Assembly: GCA_028691905.1 (NCBI GenBank)
Contig: JAQUYJ010000037.1
Span: 1-8,764 of the forward strand
From: Bacilli bacterium
Lineage (GTDB): Bacteria; Bacillota_I; Bacilli_A; ML615J-28; CAG-698
Direction: 5' to 3'
Length of the DNA: 8,764 nucleotides
A model generated the notes under the pieces. It worked only from the letters and a program-made list of their open reading frames with translations, was not told the origin of the DNA and did no database searches. This document shows, one piece after another, positions 1 to 7,011 of the stretch; the first letter of the stretch is position 1, and each line of letters starts with the position of its first letter. The translations under genes were made by a program, and so were the position numbers.

Positions 1-2
1 AA

Positions 3-803
3 CACATTACCCGCTATGAAGGATTTGCCCGATATATGGCAGCAAACAATTTCATTGTTGTGGGGTATGATCAAAGAGGTCACGGTTTAACACTGCAATC
101 TATGGAAAATATGGGATACATGTCTGATATAGATAATTTTGAAATACTTGTCAGCGATTTATTTTCAGTTTCAGAATATGTAAAAAATAAATTTCCCGAA
201 TTGCCGGTTTTCATTCTTGGGCACTCAATGGGGTCCTTTGTTTTACAGCGTTTTGTACAAATGCACGGTAATGATATTAATGGTGCCATATTTTCGGGCA
301 GTGCTTTAAATAAGGGGTTATTAATAAATGTTGGATATTTTTTGGCTTCCCTGATAACCAAATGTAAAGGAAGAAGATATCGAAGTAAATTAATGGATAA
401 TCTTTCGTTAGGTCCTTTTAATAAGCCATTTAAACCCAATCGTACAAAAGTTGATTGGCTGAGTCGCGATGAGGAAATTGTGGATCAATATGTAAAAGAT
501 GAATATTGTGGACAATTATTTACAGTTTCTTATTTCAAAGATTTATCCAATGGCTTTAAAACCATTAATAAAAATTTTGAAATCATACCCAAGAATTTAC
601 CAATGTATTTATTCTCCGGTGCAGAAGACCCGGTTGGTGGCCAAGGTAAACTCTCAAAAAAATTATATGATGTATATAAAGAAGCTGGTATGATGGATGT
701 AGAATTTAAATTATATCCGGGCGGTCGTCACGAAATGTTAAATGAAATCAACAAAGAAGATGTATATCAAGATATATTAAAATGGTTAAACAAGCATTTA
801 TAG
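3..803 (+). CDS. Alpha/beta hydrolase, monoacylglycerol lipase / lysophospholipase-like (5' truncated by window edge)
   Basis: Serine hydrolase of the alpha/beta fold, Hydrolase_4 / S33-like group, probably cleaving acyl esters of monoacylglycerols or lysophospholipids; the substrate is inferred from family only. The open frame runs from the window edge (residues HITRYEGFARY precede the first in-frame ATG at base 36), and these residues match the family's strand just before the oxyanion region, so ATG 36 is internal and the real start lies upstream. Visible motifs are DQRGHG after the first strand, the nucleophile elbow GHSMGS (Ser codon 225-227), the acid in SGAEDPVGG (Asp codon 627-629) and the catalytic His in GGRHEMLNE (codon 729-731). 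The lid segment DWLSRDEEIVDQY is typical of Bacillota members. No signal peptide can be judged because the N-terminus is missing. It ends on TAG and is followed by a likely terminator. An esterase or peptidase activity cannot be excluded. Confidence 0.9.
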   Translation, partial: HITRYEGFARYMAANNFIVVGYDQRGHGLTLQSMENMGYMSDIDNFEILVSDLFSVSEYVKNKFPELPVFILGHSMGSFVLQRFVQMHGNDINGAIFSGSALNKGLLINVGYFLASLITKCKGRRYRSKLMDNLSLGPFNKPFKPNRTKVDWLSRDEEIVDQYVKDEYCGQLFTVSYFKDLSNGFKTINKNFEIIPKNLPMYLFSGAEDPVGGQGKLSKKLYDVYKEAGMMDVEFKLYPGGRHEMLNEINKEDVYQDILKWLNKHL

Positions 804-1247
804 GCCAGTTATCCCCATTTTTTAGTATAAACGTGCTCATAAAGAAAACGTGAATATATTTATTTGCGTTTTTTATTTTTATTTTTTTTACTTAATCATT
901 AAAAAATGCAGAAAATCGATAAAATCCCATGATAATGGAATGATTTCACCAAAATTCCCTTATTACACCAAATTTATCATCATTAATACACATTTACACA
1001 TTCGTATATTTAATAAGCAAATTACTTATATATATTATATGATACATAATATACATTATAGGAAGTAAAATGAATCAAATAATATACCCGATTTTTTCTA
1101 TATAAAACAATTATACGAACTGTACCTTCTGTTTTCTCTAAATAAGGCCTTTATTTTGCGCTCTAATCCATTTTACTTCTTACATCGATAACTTAATTCA
1201 ATTTTTAAACAAAAGGATTACAAAAGAAAAAATCACCCCTTGGGTGA
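804..1247. other. Gene-free AT-rich stretch between convergent genes
   Basis: 444 bases between the ends of the hydrolase gene (+) and the Fic-like gene (-). It contains the terminator of each. It also holds an imperfect inverted repeat pair, 1061-1077 and 1164-1180 (14 of 17 positions match, with an 11-bp perfect core GAAGTAAAATG), and the palindrome AAGGCCTT at about 1144-1151. The only longer open frame (850-1068) starts with GTG, has no ribosome binding site and encodes a low-complexity Ile/Tyr/Lys-rich string, so I do not call it. No tRNA-like cloverleaf or known riboswitch was recognised. Confidence 0.6.
845..880 (+). terminator. Likely intrinsic terminator of the alpha/beta hydrolase gene
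   Basis: AAAACGTGAATA (845-856) can pair with TATTTGCGTTTT (861-872), a 12-bp stem with two G-U pairs and a TATT loop. It runs into a strongly T-rich tract (869-889, broken by two A's). It lies about 40 bases after the hydrolase stop codon. The stem is AT-rich and so weak; the T tract is the stronger evidence. Confidence 0.55.
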
Positions 1248-1249
1248 TT
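1225..1249 (-). terminator. Intrinsic terminator of the Fic-like gene, overlapping its stop codon
   Basis: Read on the minus strand, AATCACCC (1249-1242) pairs with GGGTGATT (1238-1231) around a 3-base loop AAG, followed directly by TTTTCTTTT. This is a GC-containing 8-bp stem plus U tract. The TAA stop of the Fic-like gene (1250-1248) sits at the base of the hairpin. Confidence 0.85.
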
Positions 1250-2252
1250 ATATTTTTATCCATTTTGCTGTTCTTCCTTTACCTAGAGGCTTTATTCTTT
1301 TTTCTTTCCGTAATTTTAATAAAGCTCTGTTAATAGTGGATTCTGATACGTATGGATGAATCATTCTTATATCTTCTTTTGTAAAAATTTCTGGTAATTT
1401 ATAAATGGTGTTTTCTATATTGTTTGCTTTTTTAATACTTATATCATTTTCATAAACAAGAATGATCGCTTCTGTTTTCTTGTAGCTCTTTATTATAAGA
1501 TCCATCATAATTCTTACAAAACCAAGAGTCTGAGCATAGCCTTCATTCCAATTATAACTGGCTGTTTTTAATTCTTCATGGAATTCATTTTTCTGATTGT
1601 ATATCAGTTCGAACAAACTGACAAATTGAAAAGAATAGTTGTGCGTTTTTAAAAGCAATAAATAAAGAAATACATACGCTGCCAAATCATTATTTGTTGT
1701 GAAAGGATTAATATTTATAAAATCAATGTAAAAATGAAGATTTAATAAAATTGGTTCATATGTGTTTTTTTGAATATGCATTTGCACTTCTTCATTTAAT
1801 TCATCTATCATAATCCGTTTACTTTTCATATTTTGACTTTGCAACAGACTCTTTTTATCCGGATGAACAAAATCATATTTAATATTCTGATTTGGAACGA
1901 GATAATTAATCATATTTACCAAATCATTGCTTTGGGTAAGCATTCCCTGATGCTTTGATTGGATAGTACGTAACAGATCCTTGATGTTGTAAAGAACGGA
2001 TTCTTCTTTTGTTCTTGGTGTGGAATCTTTCATAATAATCAAACGCATTCTGGAATCGCTAATGTTGATTTCTATTAGCTTAGCCAAGAAATAAGCATCT
2101 CTGGCAACGGTCTGCTCAATGACGCGATCAATATCATTGCTGACAACAGATCGATAATAATCATTCTTTCCTATCTGTTCATATATTTTTGTCAAAGCTA
2201 AAATTACATCATTTGGAACGATAAACCGATTTAAATTTTTAACACTACTCAT
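1248..2252 (-). CDS. Degenerate Fic-domain protein with C-terminal winged helix
   Basis: 334 aa, with the layout of stand-alone Fic proteins. An N-terminal helical part contains FLAKLIEIN (residues 55-63), aligning with the inhibitory-helix motif S-S-x-I-E-G-N of class II Fic proteins. TKEESVLYNIKDLL (81-94) corresponds to the usual E-V-x-N-Y stretch. The Fic core follows around LNLHFYIDFININPF, and a winged helix lies at about 285-334 (FTKEDIRMIHPYVSESTINRALLKL). The active-site loop HPFxxGNGRxxR reads NPFTTNNDLAAY (182-193): the catalytic His is Asn, and the phosphate-binding G, G and R are lost. Ordinary AMP transfer is therefore unlikely. The frame is intact, so it is probably a maintained pseudoenzyme, perhaps a DNA-binding regulator (inference). 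ATG 2252 is preferred because AAGGAAG lies 8 bases upstream; an in-frame GTG at 2270 has no such site. It follows parC on the same strand across a structured gap. The Fic assignment rests on pattern, so I am moderately sure. Confidence 0.75.
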   Translation of the reverse strand: MSSVKNLNRFIVPNDVILALTKIYEQIGKNDYYRSVVSNDIDRVIEQTVARDAYFLAKLIEINISDSRMRLIIMKDSTPRTKEESVLYNIKDLLRTIQSKHQGMLTQSNDLVNMINYLVPNQNIKYDFVHPDKKSLLQSQNMKSKRIMIDELNEEVQMHIQKNTYEPILLNLHFYIDFININPFTTNNDLAAYVFLYLLLLKTHNYSFQFVSLFELIYNQKNEFHEELKTASYNWNEGYAQTLGFVRIMMDLIIKSYKKTEAIILVYENDISIKKANNIENTIYKLPEIFTKEDIRMIHPYVSESTINRALLKLRKEKRIKPLGKGRTAKWIKI

Positions 2253-2260
2253 GTAATCCA

Positions 2261-2267
2261 CTTCCTT
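2261..2267 (-). promoter_or_regulatory. Ribosome binding site deciding the Fic-like start
   Basis: AAGGAAG on the minus strand, 8 bases before ATG 2252. The alternative GTG (2268-2270) lies just upstream of it and has no purine-rich site of its own, so the ATG is the better start. Confidence 0.6.
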
Positions 2268-2282
2268 CACTTTAATAAGGCG

Positions 2283-2341
2283 CTCTGTGAGAAAATTAAT
2301 TAATAAAGGTATACCCTTTTAAAAATAATCTTCTCACAGAG
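2283..2341. repeat. 11-bp perfect inverted repeat in the parC/Fic-like gap
   Basis: CTCTGTGAGAA (2283-2293) and TTCTCACAGAG (2331-2341) are exact reverse complements, 37 bases apart. The spacer contains the palindrome GGTATACC (2308-2315). A second pair, ATACCC (2311-2316) and GGGTAT (2343-2348), crosses the first, so the RNA could form one or the other stem, or a pseudoknot. On the minus strand no U tract follows the 11-bp stem, so it is not a classical terminator for parC. It may be an operator with paired half-sites, a processing or stabilising hairpin at the parC mRNA end, or a leader structure for the next gene. Confidence 0.7.
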
Positions 2342-2348
2342 GGGGTAT

Positions 2349-4823
2349 TTATTCAATATCATTGTTATTTCGTGCAATTAAAAACTTTTGCGGGGTGCCT
2401 ATATTCGTAATTGCGATTTTTTTCCCAGATTGGGCTGTTGCATTTTTCAAAAGAGCAAATTCGATTTTTTGAAATCCTTTTGTTCCTCCCAAATAGCAAT
2501 CCAAATCAATATTTGCATTAGCTTTATGGATGATATCGGCATCGACGATTAAAGTTGGGTTTCCTTTTGTTGGTTGAATGTATTGCTTTCCGACATTATT
2601 CTTTCTGCCCTTTACTACTTCATCGGGAACCATTCGCTTAATTGCTCCTTTGGAAGTTAATAAGACGATAAGATCTTTTGAATTGATATAACGACCGCAA
2701 ATAATTTCATCAGAAGGACGATTCTTTGTTTCAATTGCTTTGACACCAAAAGATGGTGGTGCCATAATGCTTATTTCATCAGCATTATATCGATTCATAT
2801 AGCCTTCTTTTGTAATTACTAATACTTCTGTGGAAAGATTATTTTCGATATCGACGCTTACCAAACGATCGTTGGTTCTGATCTTTGTTGCTTTTAACGC
2901 CCTGGAATAACGGGTTGCTTTTAAATCTTTAATTGGTGTTCGTTTTATTAGGCCGTTTTTTGTAGTGAACAATATATAACGCTCTTTTTCAAAATCATCT
3001 ATGACAATATTAAACATGATTTTTTCACTCGCTTCAATATTTGCAAGTGTACTGACATTATATCCAAAATCTTTATGTTTTACTTCGGGAATATCTTGAA
3101 TTGGTAAGTATACATAATTACCCAAATCAGTAAACAATAGCAAAGTATCTAAAGTAGTTGCCTTATACGTGGCAATGACAATGTCTTCTTCTTTTAATTT
3201 TGTTTCTTCATCTGTTTTATAGTTTTTAGGGCTCATTCGTTTAATATAACCATCATTGGTGATGAGAATGTAAACATCTTCTTTGGGAATTAGTTTTTTG
3301 ACTTCTACTACCAAGTCTTCAATTTTATGCTCTATTAGCGTTTTGCGTGGTGTAGTAAGTACTTTTAATGTTGCGAGCAATTCTTTTTTAATTAGATCCA
3401 ATAATAGATTTTCATTGGATAAAATATCATTTAAGAAGGATATATTAGACTTAAGTAATTGCTGTTCGTTTTCCAATGCTACAATATCGGTATTCGTTAA
3501 ACGATACAGTTGCAGCATAACGATTGCTTCTGCTTGCTCTTCTGAAAAGCTGTAGGTCGAAACCAAATTTTCTTTTGCATCTTTTTTATTATTTGAATTA
3601 CGAATTGTTTTTATAACAGAATCCAAAATAGATGTCATGGATATCAAACCTTCAACAATATGCAACCTCTTTTGCGAGCTTTTTAATTCAAAATTGCTTC
3701 GATTGGTCAAAATTTCCTTTTGATGATCTATATAAGCATCCAGTATCGACAGTAATCCCATTAATACAGGACGTTTATCCGATATTGCAACCATATTAAA
3801 ATTATAATTTATCTGCAAATCAGTTGATTTAAAGAAAAAATCACGAATATATTCGGGATTGGCATCCTTTTTCATATCCACTACTATTCTTAATCCCTGC
3901 CGATCTGATTCGTCGCGAATATCAATAATACCATCGATGTTTTTAGCAACAAATACATCGTTCATTCTTTTTACCAAAACAGCCTTGTTTACTTCATAAG
4001 GGATTTCTGAAACAATTAGTTTGATTAAATCTTTTTCTTCAACGATTTCTGTTTTGGCTTTTAAAACGATTTTGCCTTTACCGGTATCATATGCTTCTTT
4101 TATCCCATCCAAACCTTGTACAATTCCACCGGTCGGAAAATCGGGTCCCTGAATAATGTTCATTATTTCATCCAAAGAGCATTCGGGGTGATTAATCCGA
4201 AAAATTGTTGCTGTGATTAATTCATCGATATTATGGGGAGGAATTTCTGTGGCGTACCCAGCTGAAATACCAGATGCACCATTGGCTAATAAATTTGGAA
4301 ATTTTGCTGGTAATACAGTGGGTTCATATTCTTCGTCATCAAAATTCGGAACAAACCCCACTGTTTTCTTATTAATATCCTGGAGGAGAAATTCAGCATA
4401 AGAACTCAGTCTGGCTTCTGTATAACGCATTGCTGCAGCAGGATCACCATCGATACTGCCGTTATTACCATGCATGTCGATTAACGGTAACAGCATTTTG
4501 AAATTTTGGGATAAACGAACCATGGCATCATAAACAGATGTATCACCATGAGGATGATATTTTCCGATTACTTCGCCGACTATTCTAGCTGATTTTTTAT
4601 AAGGGCGATTGTGGAACATCCCCAAACGAAACATTGCAAATAGAATTCTTCTTTGAACCGGTTTGAGTCCATCGCGTGCATCAGGCAATGCTCGGTCCTG
4701 GATGATATATTTGGAATACCGACCGAATCGTTCACCGACAAGATTTTCCAGATTATCTTCAATAATGCTTTCATTGACAAAATCTTTAATGATGTCAGTG
4801 ATTTTTTTCTTATTCCTGCTCAC
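2349..4823 (-). CDS. parC: DNA topoisomerase IV subunit A
   Basis: 824 aa, full length for Gram-positive ParC. This is the DNA-breaking subunit of topoisomerase IV, which with ParE removes catenanes and positive supercoils at replication end. In order: a winged-helix/CAP domain with YHPHGDTSVYDAMVRLSQ (89-106, the quinolone-determining region) and the catalytic tyrosine in AAMRYTEARL (Tyr134, codon 4422-4424); a tower region; the coiled-coil/C-gate segment AEAIVMLQLYRLTNTD (431-446); and a C-terminal beta-pinwheel from about 515. The pinwheel repeats (for example DGYIKRM, NGLIKR, GYMNRY, GAIKRM) lack the GyrA-box Q-R-R-G-G-R-G, which with the ParE neighbour favours ParC over GyrA. The start is GTG: GGAGG lies 9 bases upstream inside the end of parE, and the genes overlap by 14 bases, suggesting translational coupling. 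The hydroxyl/acid pair that contacts quinolones is Thr95/Asp99, where many ParC have Ser and Glu. Confidence 0.97.
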   Translation of the reverse strand: MSRNKKKITDIIKDFVNESIIEDNLENLVGERFGRYSKYIIQDRALPDARDGLKPVQRRILFAMFRLGMFHNRPYKKSARIVGEVIGKYHPHGDTSVYDAMVRLSQNFKMLLPLIDMHGNNGSIDGDPAAAMRYTEARLSSYAEFLLQDINKKTVGFVPNFDDEEYEPTVLPAKFPNLLANGASGISAGYATEIPPHNIDELITATIFRINHPECSLDEIMNIIQGPDFPTGGIVQGLDGIKEAYDTGKGKIVLKAKTEIVEEKDLIKLIVSEIPYEVNKAVLVKRMNDVFVAKNIDGIIDIRDESDRQGLRIVVDMKKDANPEYIRDFFFKSTDLQINYNFNMVAISDKRPVLMGLLSILDAYIDHQKEILTNRSNFELKSSQKRLHIVEGLISMTSILDSVIKTIRNSNNKKDAKENLVSTYSFSEEQAEAIVMLQLYRLTNTDIVALENEQQLLKSNISFLNDILSNENLLLDLIKKELLATLKVLTTPRKTLIEHKIEDLVVEVKKLIPKEDVYILITNDGYIKRMSPKNYKTDEETKLKEEDIVIATYKATTLDTLLLFTDLGNYVYLPIQDIPEVKHKDFGYNVSTLANIEASEKIMFNIVIDDFEKERYILFTTKNGLIKRTPIKDLKATRYSRALKATKIRTNDRLVSVDIENNLSTEVLVITKEGYMNRYNADEISIMAPPSFGVKAIETKNRPSDEIICGRYINSKDLIVLLTSKGAIKRMVPDEVVKGRKNNVGKQYIQPTKGNPTLIVDADIIHKANANIDLDCYLGGTKGFQKIEFALLKNATAQSGKKIAITNIGTPQKFLIARNNNDIE

Positions 4824-6750
4824 TTAAGTCAACCTCCTCCAAAGTAAAGTTATCTTCATAGTCAAATGAAACATTTGCTTCAATCCAGTTTCTTCTTGGT
4901 TCTACATCATCCCCCATTAAAACAGATATTCTCTCATCTGCTTCTGCAAAATCTTCGATTTTCACCTGTATTAAAGTTCTCGTTTCCGGATTCATTGTTG
5001 TATCCCATAATTGCTCTGCATTCATTTCACCCAATCCTTTAAATCGCTGAATGGTGAAATTTTTGTTTTGTGCTGTTTTCAATTTTAAATCGTCATCTGT
5101 CCAAGCATATTCAATTTTATTTTTAAAATTGATCTTATATAAGGGGGGTAAAGCTATAAAAACGTAGCCATTTTCAATTAAATCGGGCATATAACGGAAA
5201 AAGAAAGTCAGTAACAATACCTGAATATGTGCTCCATCCGTATCAGCATCGGTCATAATAATTATCTTTTTAAAATTGGATTTTGAAAGGTTAAATTCTT
5301 TTCCAAAACCGGCACCAATAGAGTAAATAATAGACATTATTTCTTCATTTTTCAATAATTCATCCGTTTTCGTTTTTTCCGAATTGATTACTTTACCCCG
5401 TAATGGTAAAATTGCTTGAAATTTACGATCCCGTCCCTGTTTGGCAGATCCGCCTGCCGAATCACCTTCCACAATAAACAGTTCGTTTCGTTCAGGATTT
5501 TTTTCCTGTGTTGGAGCCAGTTTGCCGGCCAGATTAGTCGGTTTCCCAACTTTTTGTTTAATCATACGGGCATTATCACGGGCTTGTCGTGCTGCTTCGC
5601 GAACACGGGCTGCTTTTATTGCATTCTGAACAAGAAGATTGGCAATTTCACCTTTTTCGGCGAGATAAAACCCCAATTTTTCAACTATTACATTTTCAAC
5701 AGCAGTTTTTGCATCAGCAGTTCCAAGTTTGTTTTTTGTTTGACCTTCAAATTGAAGAAGATTTTCTGGAATTCGAATTGATAATACAGCAGTCATTCCT
5801 TCTCTGATATCAATGCCTTCAATATTTGGATCCTTTTCTTTTAACAATCCTTTTTTGCGGGCATAATCATTAAAAGCCCGTGTGATTCCCATTTTGAATC
5901 CGGTCTCATGGGTTCCACCATCTTTGGTGCGAATATTATTGACGAAAGATAAAATATTTTCGGAATAAGAATGAGCAGTATATTGAATCGCTGCTTCTAC
6001 TTGAATATCGCTGTTTGTTCCTTCGACATAAACAGGATCGTGTATATTCTCCCGTTTATCATTTATATTATTAATATATTCTACAATACCATCATTGAAT
6101 AAAAAAGTTTCATGCTGATTGGTTCTTTCATCGATTAATTCAATTGTTAATCCTTTTAGTAAATAAGCTGATTCTTTCAATCGGGCTACACAGGTTTTAT
6201 AATCAATTATTGTGGTGGAAAAAATTGAAGGATCCGGTTTAAAGTGAACAGTGGTTCCGGTTTTTTTGGTATCTCCTATTATTTTTGGCTTTTTTATAAT
6301 TGATCCACCGTTTTCGAAACGTTGGAAATATACTTTTTTATCACGATAAATCGTTAATTCAACCCACTCACTAAGCGCGTTAACCACGGATGCACCGACA
6401 CCATGCAAGCCGCCGGATACTTTATAACCACCCGATCCATCGAATTTACCACCGGCATGAAGGGTGCAATAAACGACTTGTGGAGTAGGTAATCCAGATT
6501 TATGCATACCAATCGGAATACCGCGGCCGTTATCCTGAATTTCAACACTATTGGCTTTATGAATGATAACACGGATATGATTGGCTTCATTCGCTAAAAC
6601 TTCATCAATTGCGTTATCGGTAATTTCCCAAATCAAATGATGGAGTCCGCGCGAATCCGATGATCCAATGTACATACCGGGTCTTTTGCGAACAGCTTCC
6701 AACCCTTGCAGTACTTGAATTTGATCTTCTGTATAACGTGTTTTACTCAT
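4810..6750 (-). CDS. parE: DNA topoisomerase IV subunit B
   Basis: 646 aa, normal length for Gram-positive ParE. This is the ATPase subunit of topoisomerase IV. The GHKL ATPase domain shows EITDNAIDE (42-50, Mg-binding Asn46), DNGRGIP (73-79) and GGLHGVGASVVNAL (113-126). A transducer domain follows, with the switch-lysine loop QTKNKLG (337-343). The TOPRIM domain has EGDSAGGS (428-435) and DADTDG (501-506), and QRFKGLGEMN (568-577) lies near the C-terminus. ParE rather than GyrB is indicated by GKVINSEKTKTDELLKNEEI (452-471), where GyrB usually has N-V-E-K-A-R, and by the absence of the long GyrB insertion and the adjacent parC. The start is ATG 6750, where the family N-terminus begins (MSKTRYTEDQIQVLQGLEAV) and AGAAAGG lies 10 bases upstream. 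An in-frame ATG at 6822 would overlap the -35 box and is not used. parC follows with a 14-base overlap. Confidence 0.97.
   Translation of the reverse strand: MSKTRYTEDQIQVLQGLEAVRKRPGMYIGSSDSRGLHHLIWEITDNAIDEVLANEANHIRVIIHKANSVEIQDNGRGIPIGMHKSGLPTPQVVYCTLHAGGKFDGSGGYKVSGGLHGVGASVVNALSEWVELTIYRDKKVYFQRFENGGSIIKKPKIIGDTKKTGTTVHFKPDPSIFSTTIIDYKTCVARLKESAYLLKGLTIELIDERTNQHETFLFNDGIVEYINNINDKRENIHDPVYVEGTNSDIQVEAAIQYTAHSYSENILSFVNNIRTKDGGTHETGFKMGITRAFNDYARKKGLLKEKDPNIEGIDIREGMTAVLSIRIPENLLQFEGQTKNKLGTADAKTAVENVIVEKLGFYLAEKGEIANLLVQNAIKAARVREAARQARDNARMIKQKVGKPTNLAGKLAPTQEKNPERNELFIVEGDSAGGSAKQGRDRKFQAILPLRGKVINSEKTKTDELLKNEEIMSIIYSIGAGFGKEFNLSKSNFKKIIIMTDADTDGAHIQVLLLTFFFRYMPDLIENGYVFIALPPLYKINFKNKIEYAWTDDDLKLKTAQNKNFTIQRFKGLGEMNAEQLWDTTMNPETRTLIQVKIEDFAEADERISVLMGDDVEPRRNWIEANVSFDYEDNFTLEEVDLSEQE
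4833..4840 (-). promoter_or_regulatory. Ribosome binding site for the parC GTG start, inside parE
   Basis: GGAGGAGG on the minus strand lies within the last codons of parE, 9 bases before the GTG start of parC. It is the strongest Shine-Dalgarno sequence I noticed in the window, and it decides the non-ATG start. Confidence 0.85.
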
Positions 6751-6793
6751 AAAAATACGACCTTTCTTTGAAATTTTAAATATATCATAATTT

Positions 6794-6822
6794 ATTATAT
6801 CACAATGATTAATAAAAAGCAA
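6794..6822 (-). promoter_or_regulatory. SigA-type promoter of parE-parC
   Basis: On the minus strand, TTGCTT (6822-6817), a 17-base spacer, and a perfect TATAAT (6799-6794) preceded by TG one base upstream (extended -10). Transcription would begin near 6787, leaving a leader of about 37 bases that carries the parE ribosome binding site. Confidence 0.8.
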
Positions 6823-6840
6823 TAGAAATAAAATACATTT

Positions 6841-6875
6841 TAATCATATTCAAACATAATATATGAATATGATTA
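6841..6875. repeat. 12-bp perfect inverted repeat upstream of parE
   Basis: TAATCATATTCA (6841-6852) and TGAATATGATTA (6864-6875) are exact reverse complements around an 11-base spacer. It begins 19 bases upstream of the parE -35 box. It overlaps the 14-base palindrome GATTATTAATAATC (6871-6884). It lies outside both predicted transcripts, so a DNA-level role such as an operator or a bent/melting segment is more likely than an RNA hairpin. Chance is possible in such AT-rich DNA. Confidence 0.55.
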
Positions 6876-6949
6876 TTAATAATCAATATAACTTTAATTA
6901 TTGAATGATTATTTCATGCTCTTTTATCCTTATTATTGGATTGATTATT
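6870..6949. repeat. TGATTATT repeated at exact 36-base intervals
   Basis: The 8-mer TGATTATT occurs at 6870-6877, 6906-6913 and 6942-6949, each 36 bases apart. The second and third copies also share upstream flanks (ATTATTGAA and ATTATTGGAT). The last copy ends 8 bases before the plsY -35 box. It may be a phased protein-binding array or the remains of a tandem duplication; the flanks beyond the 8-mer are poorly conserved. Confidence 0.45.
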
Positions 6950-6957
6950 TTATTTAC

Positions 6958-6986
6958 TTGCCAATAGTGCAATTTTATAGTATAAT
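6958..6986 (+). promoter_or_regulatory. SigA-type promoter of plsY
   Basis: TTGCCA (6958-6963, five of six matches to TTGACA), a 17-base spacer, and a perfect TATAAT (6981-6986). Predicted start of transcription is near 6993. AGAGGTG (7001-7007) then lies a few bases before ATG 7012. It is divergent from the parE promoter. Confidence 0.85.
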
Positions 6987-7011
6987 AATACCATTATAAA
7001 AGAGGTGTAAT

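Noticed and set aside
850..1068. 72-codon open frame starting with GTG in the AT-rich gap
   Set aside because: No ribosome binding site, composition dominated by Ile, Tyr, Phe and Lys as expected from AT-rich noncoding DNA, and its first bases lie in the putative terminator of the upstream gene.
1070..1105. Short ORF of 11 codons with a good-looking GGAAG ribosome binding site
   Set aside because: Too short to support, with no recognisable peptide and no clear terminator after it; kept only as part of the inverted repeat observation.
2253..2270. GTG start at 2270 for the Fic-like protein
   Set aside because: No ribosome binding site upstream of it; AAGGAAG is spaced correctly for the ATG at 2252 instead.
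2349..4823. GyrA instead of ParC
   Set aside because: No GyrA-box in the C-terminal domain, the partner subunit has ParE-type sequence, and the plsY neighbourhood matches topoisomerase IV loci.
5416..5807. Several open frames on the plus strand opposite parE (up to 121 codons)
   Set aside because: Shadows of the parE coding strand; they have no ribosome binding site and no recognisable domain.
6751..6822. 24-residue N-terminal extension of ParE from the ATG at 6822
   Set aside because: The extension covers the predicted -10 and -35 boxes and lacks family similarity, while ATG 6750 has a ribosome binding site and the family's normal N-terminus.
6841..6949. Repeats in the parE-plsY gap read as a CRISPR array or origin iterons
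   Set aside because: The shared unit is only about 8 bases, the intervening sequence is not repeat/spacer-like, there are no cas genes, and no DnaA boxes (TTATCCACA) were seen.
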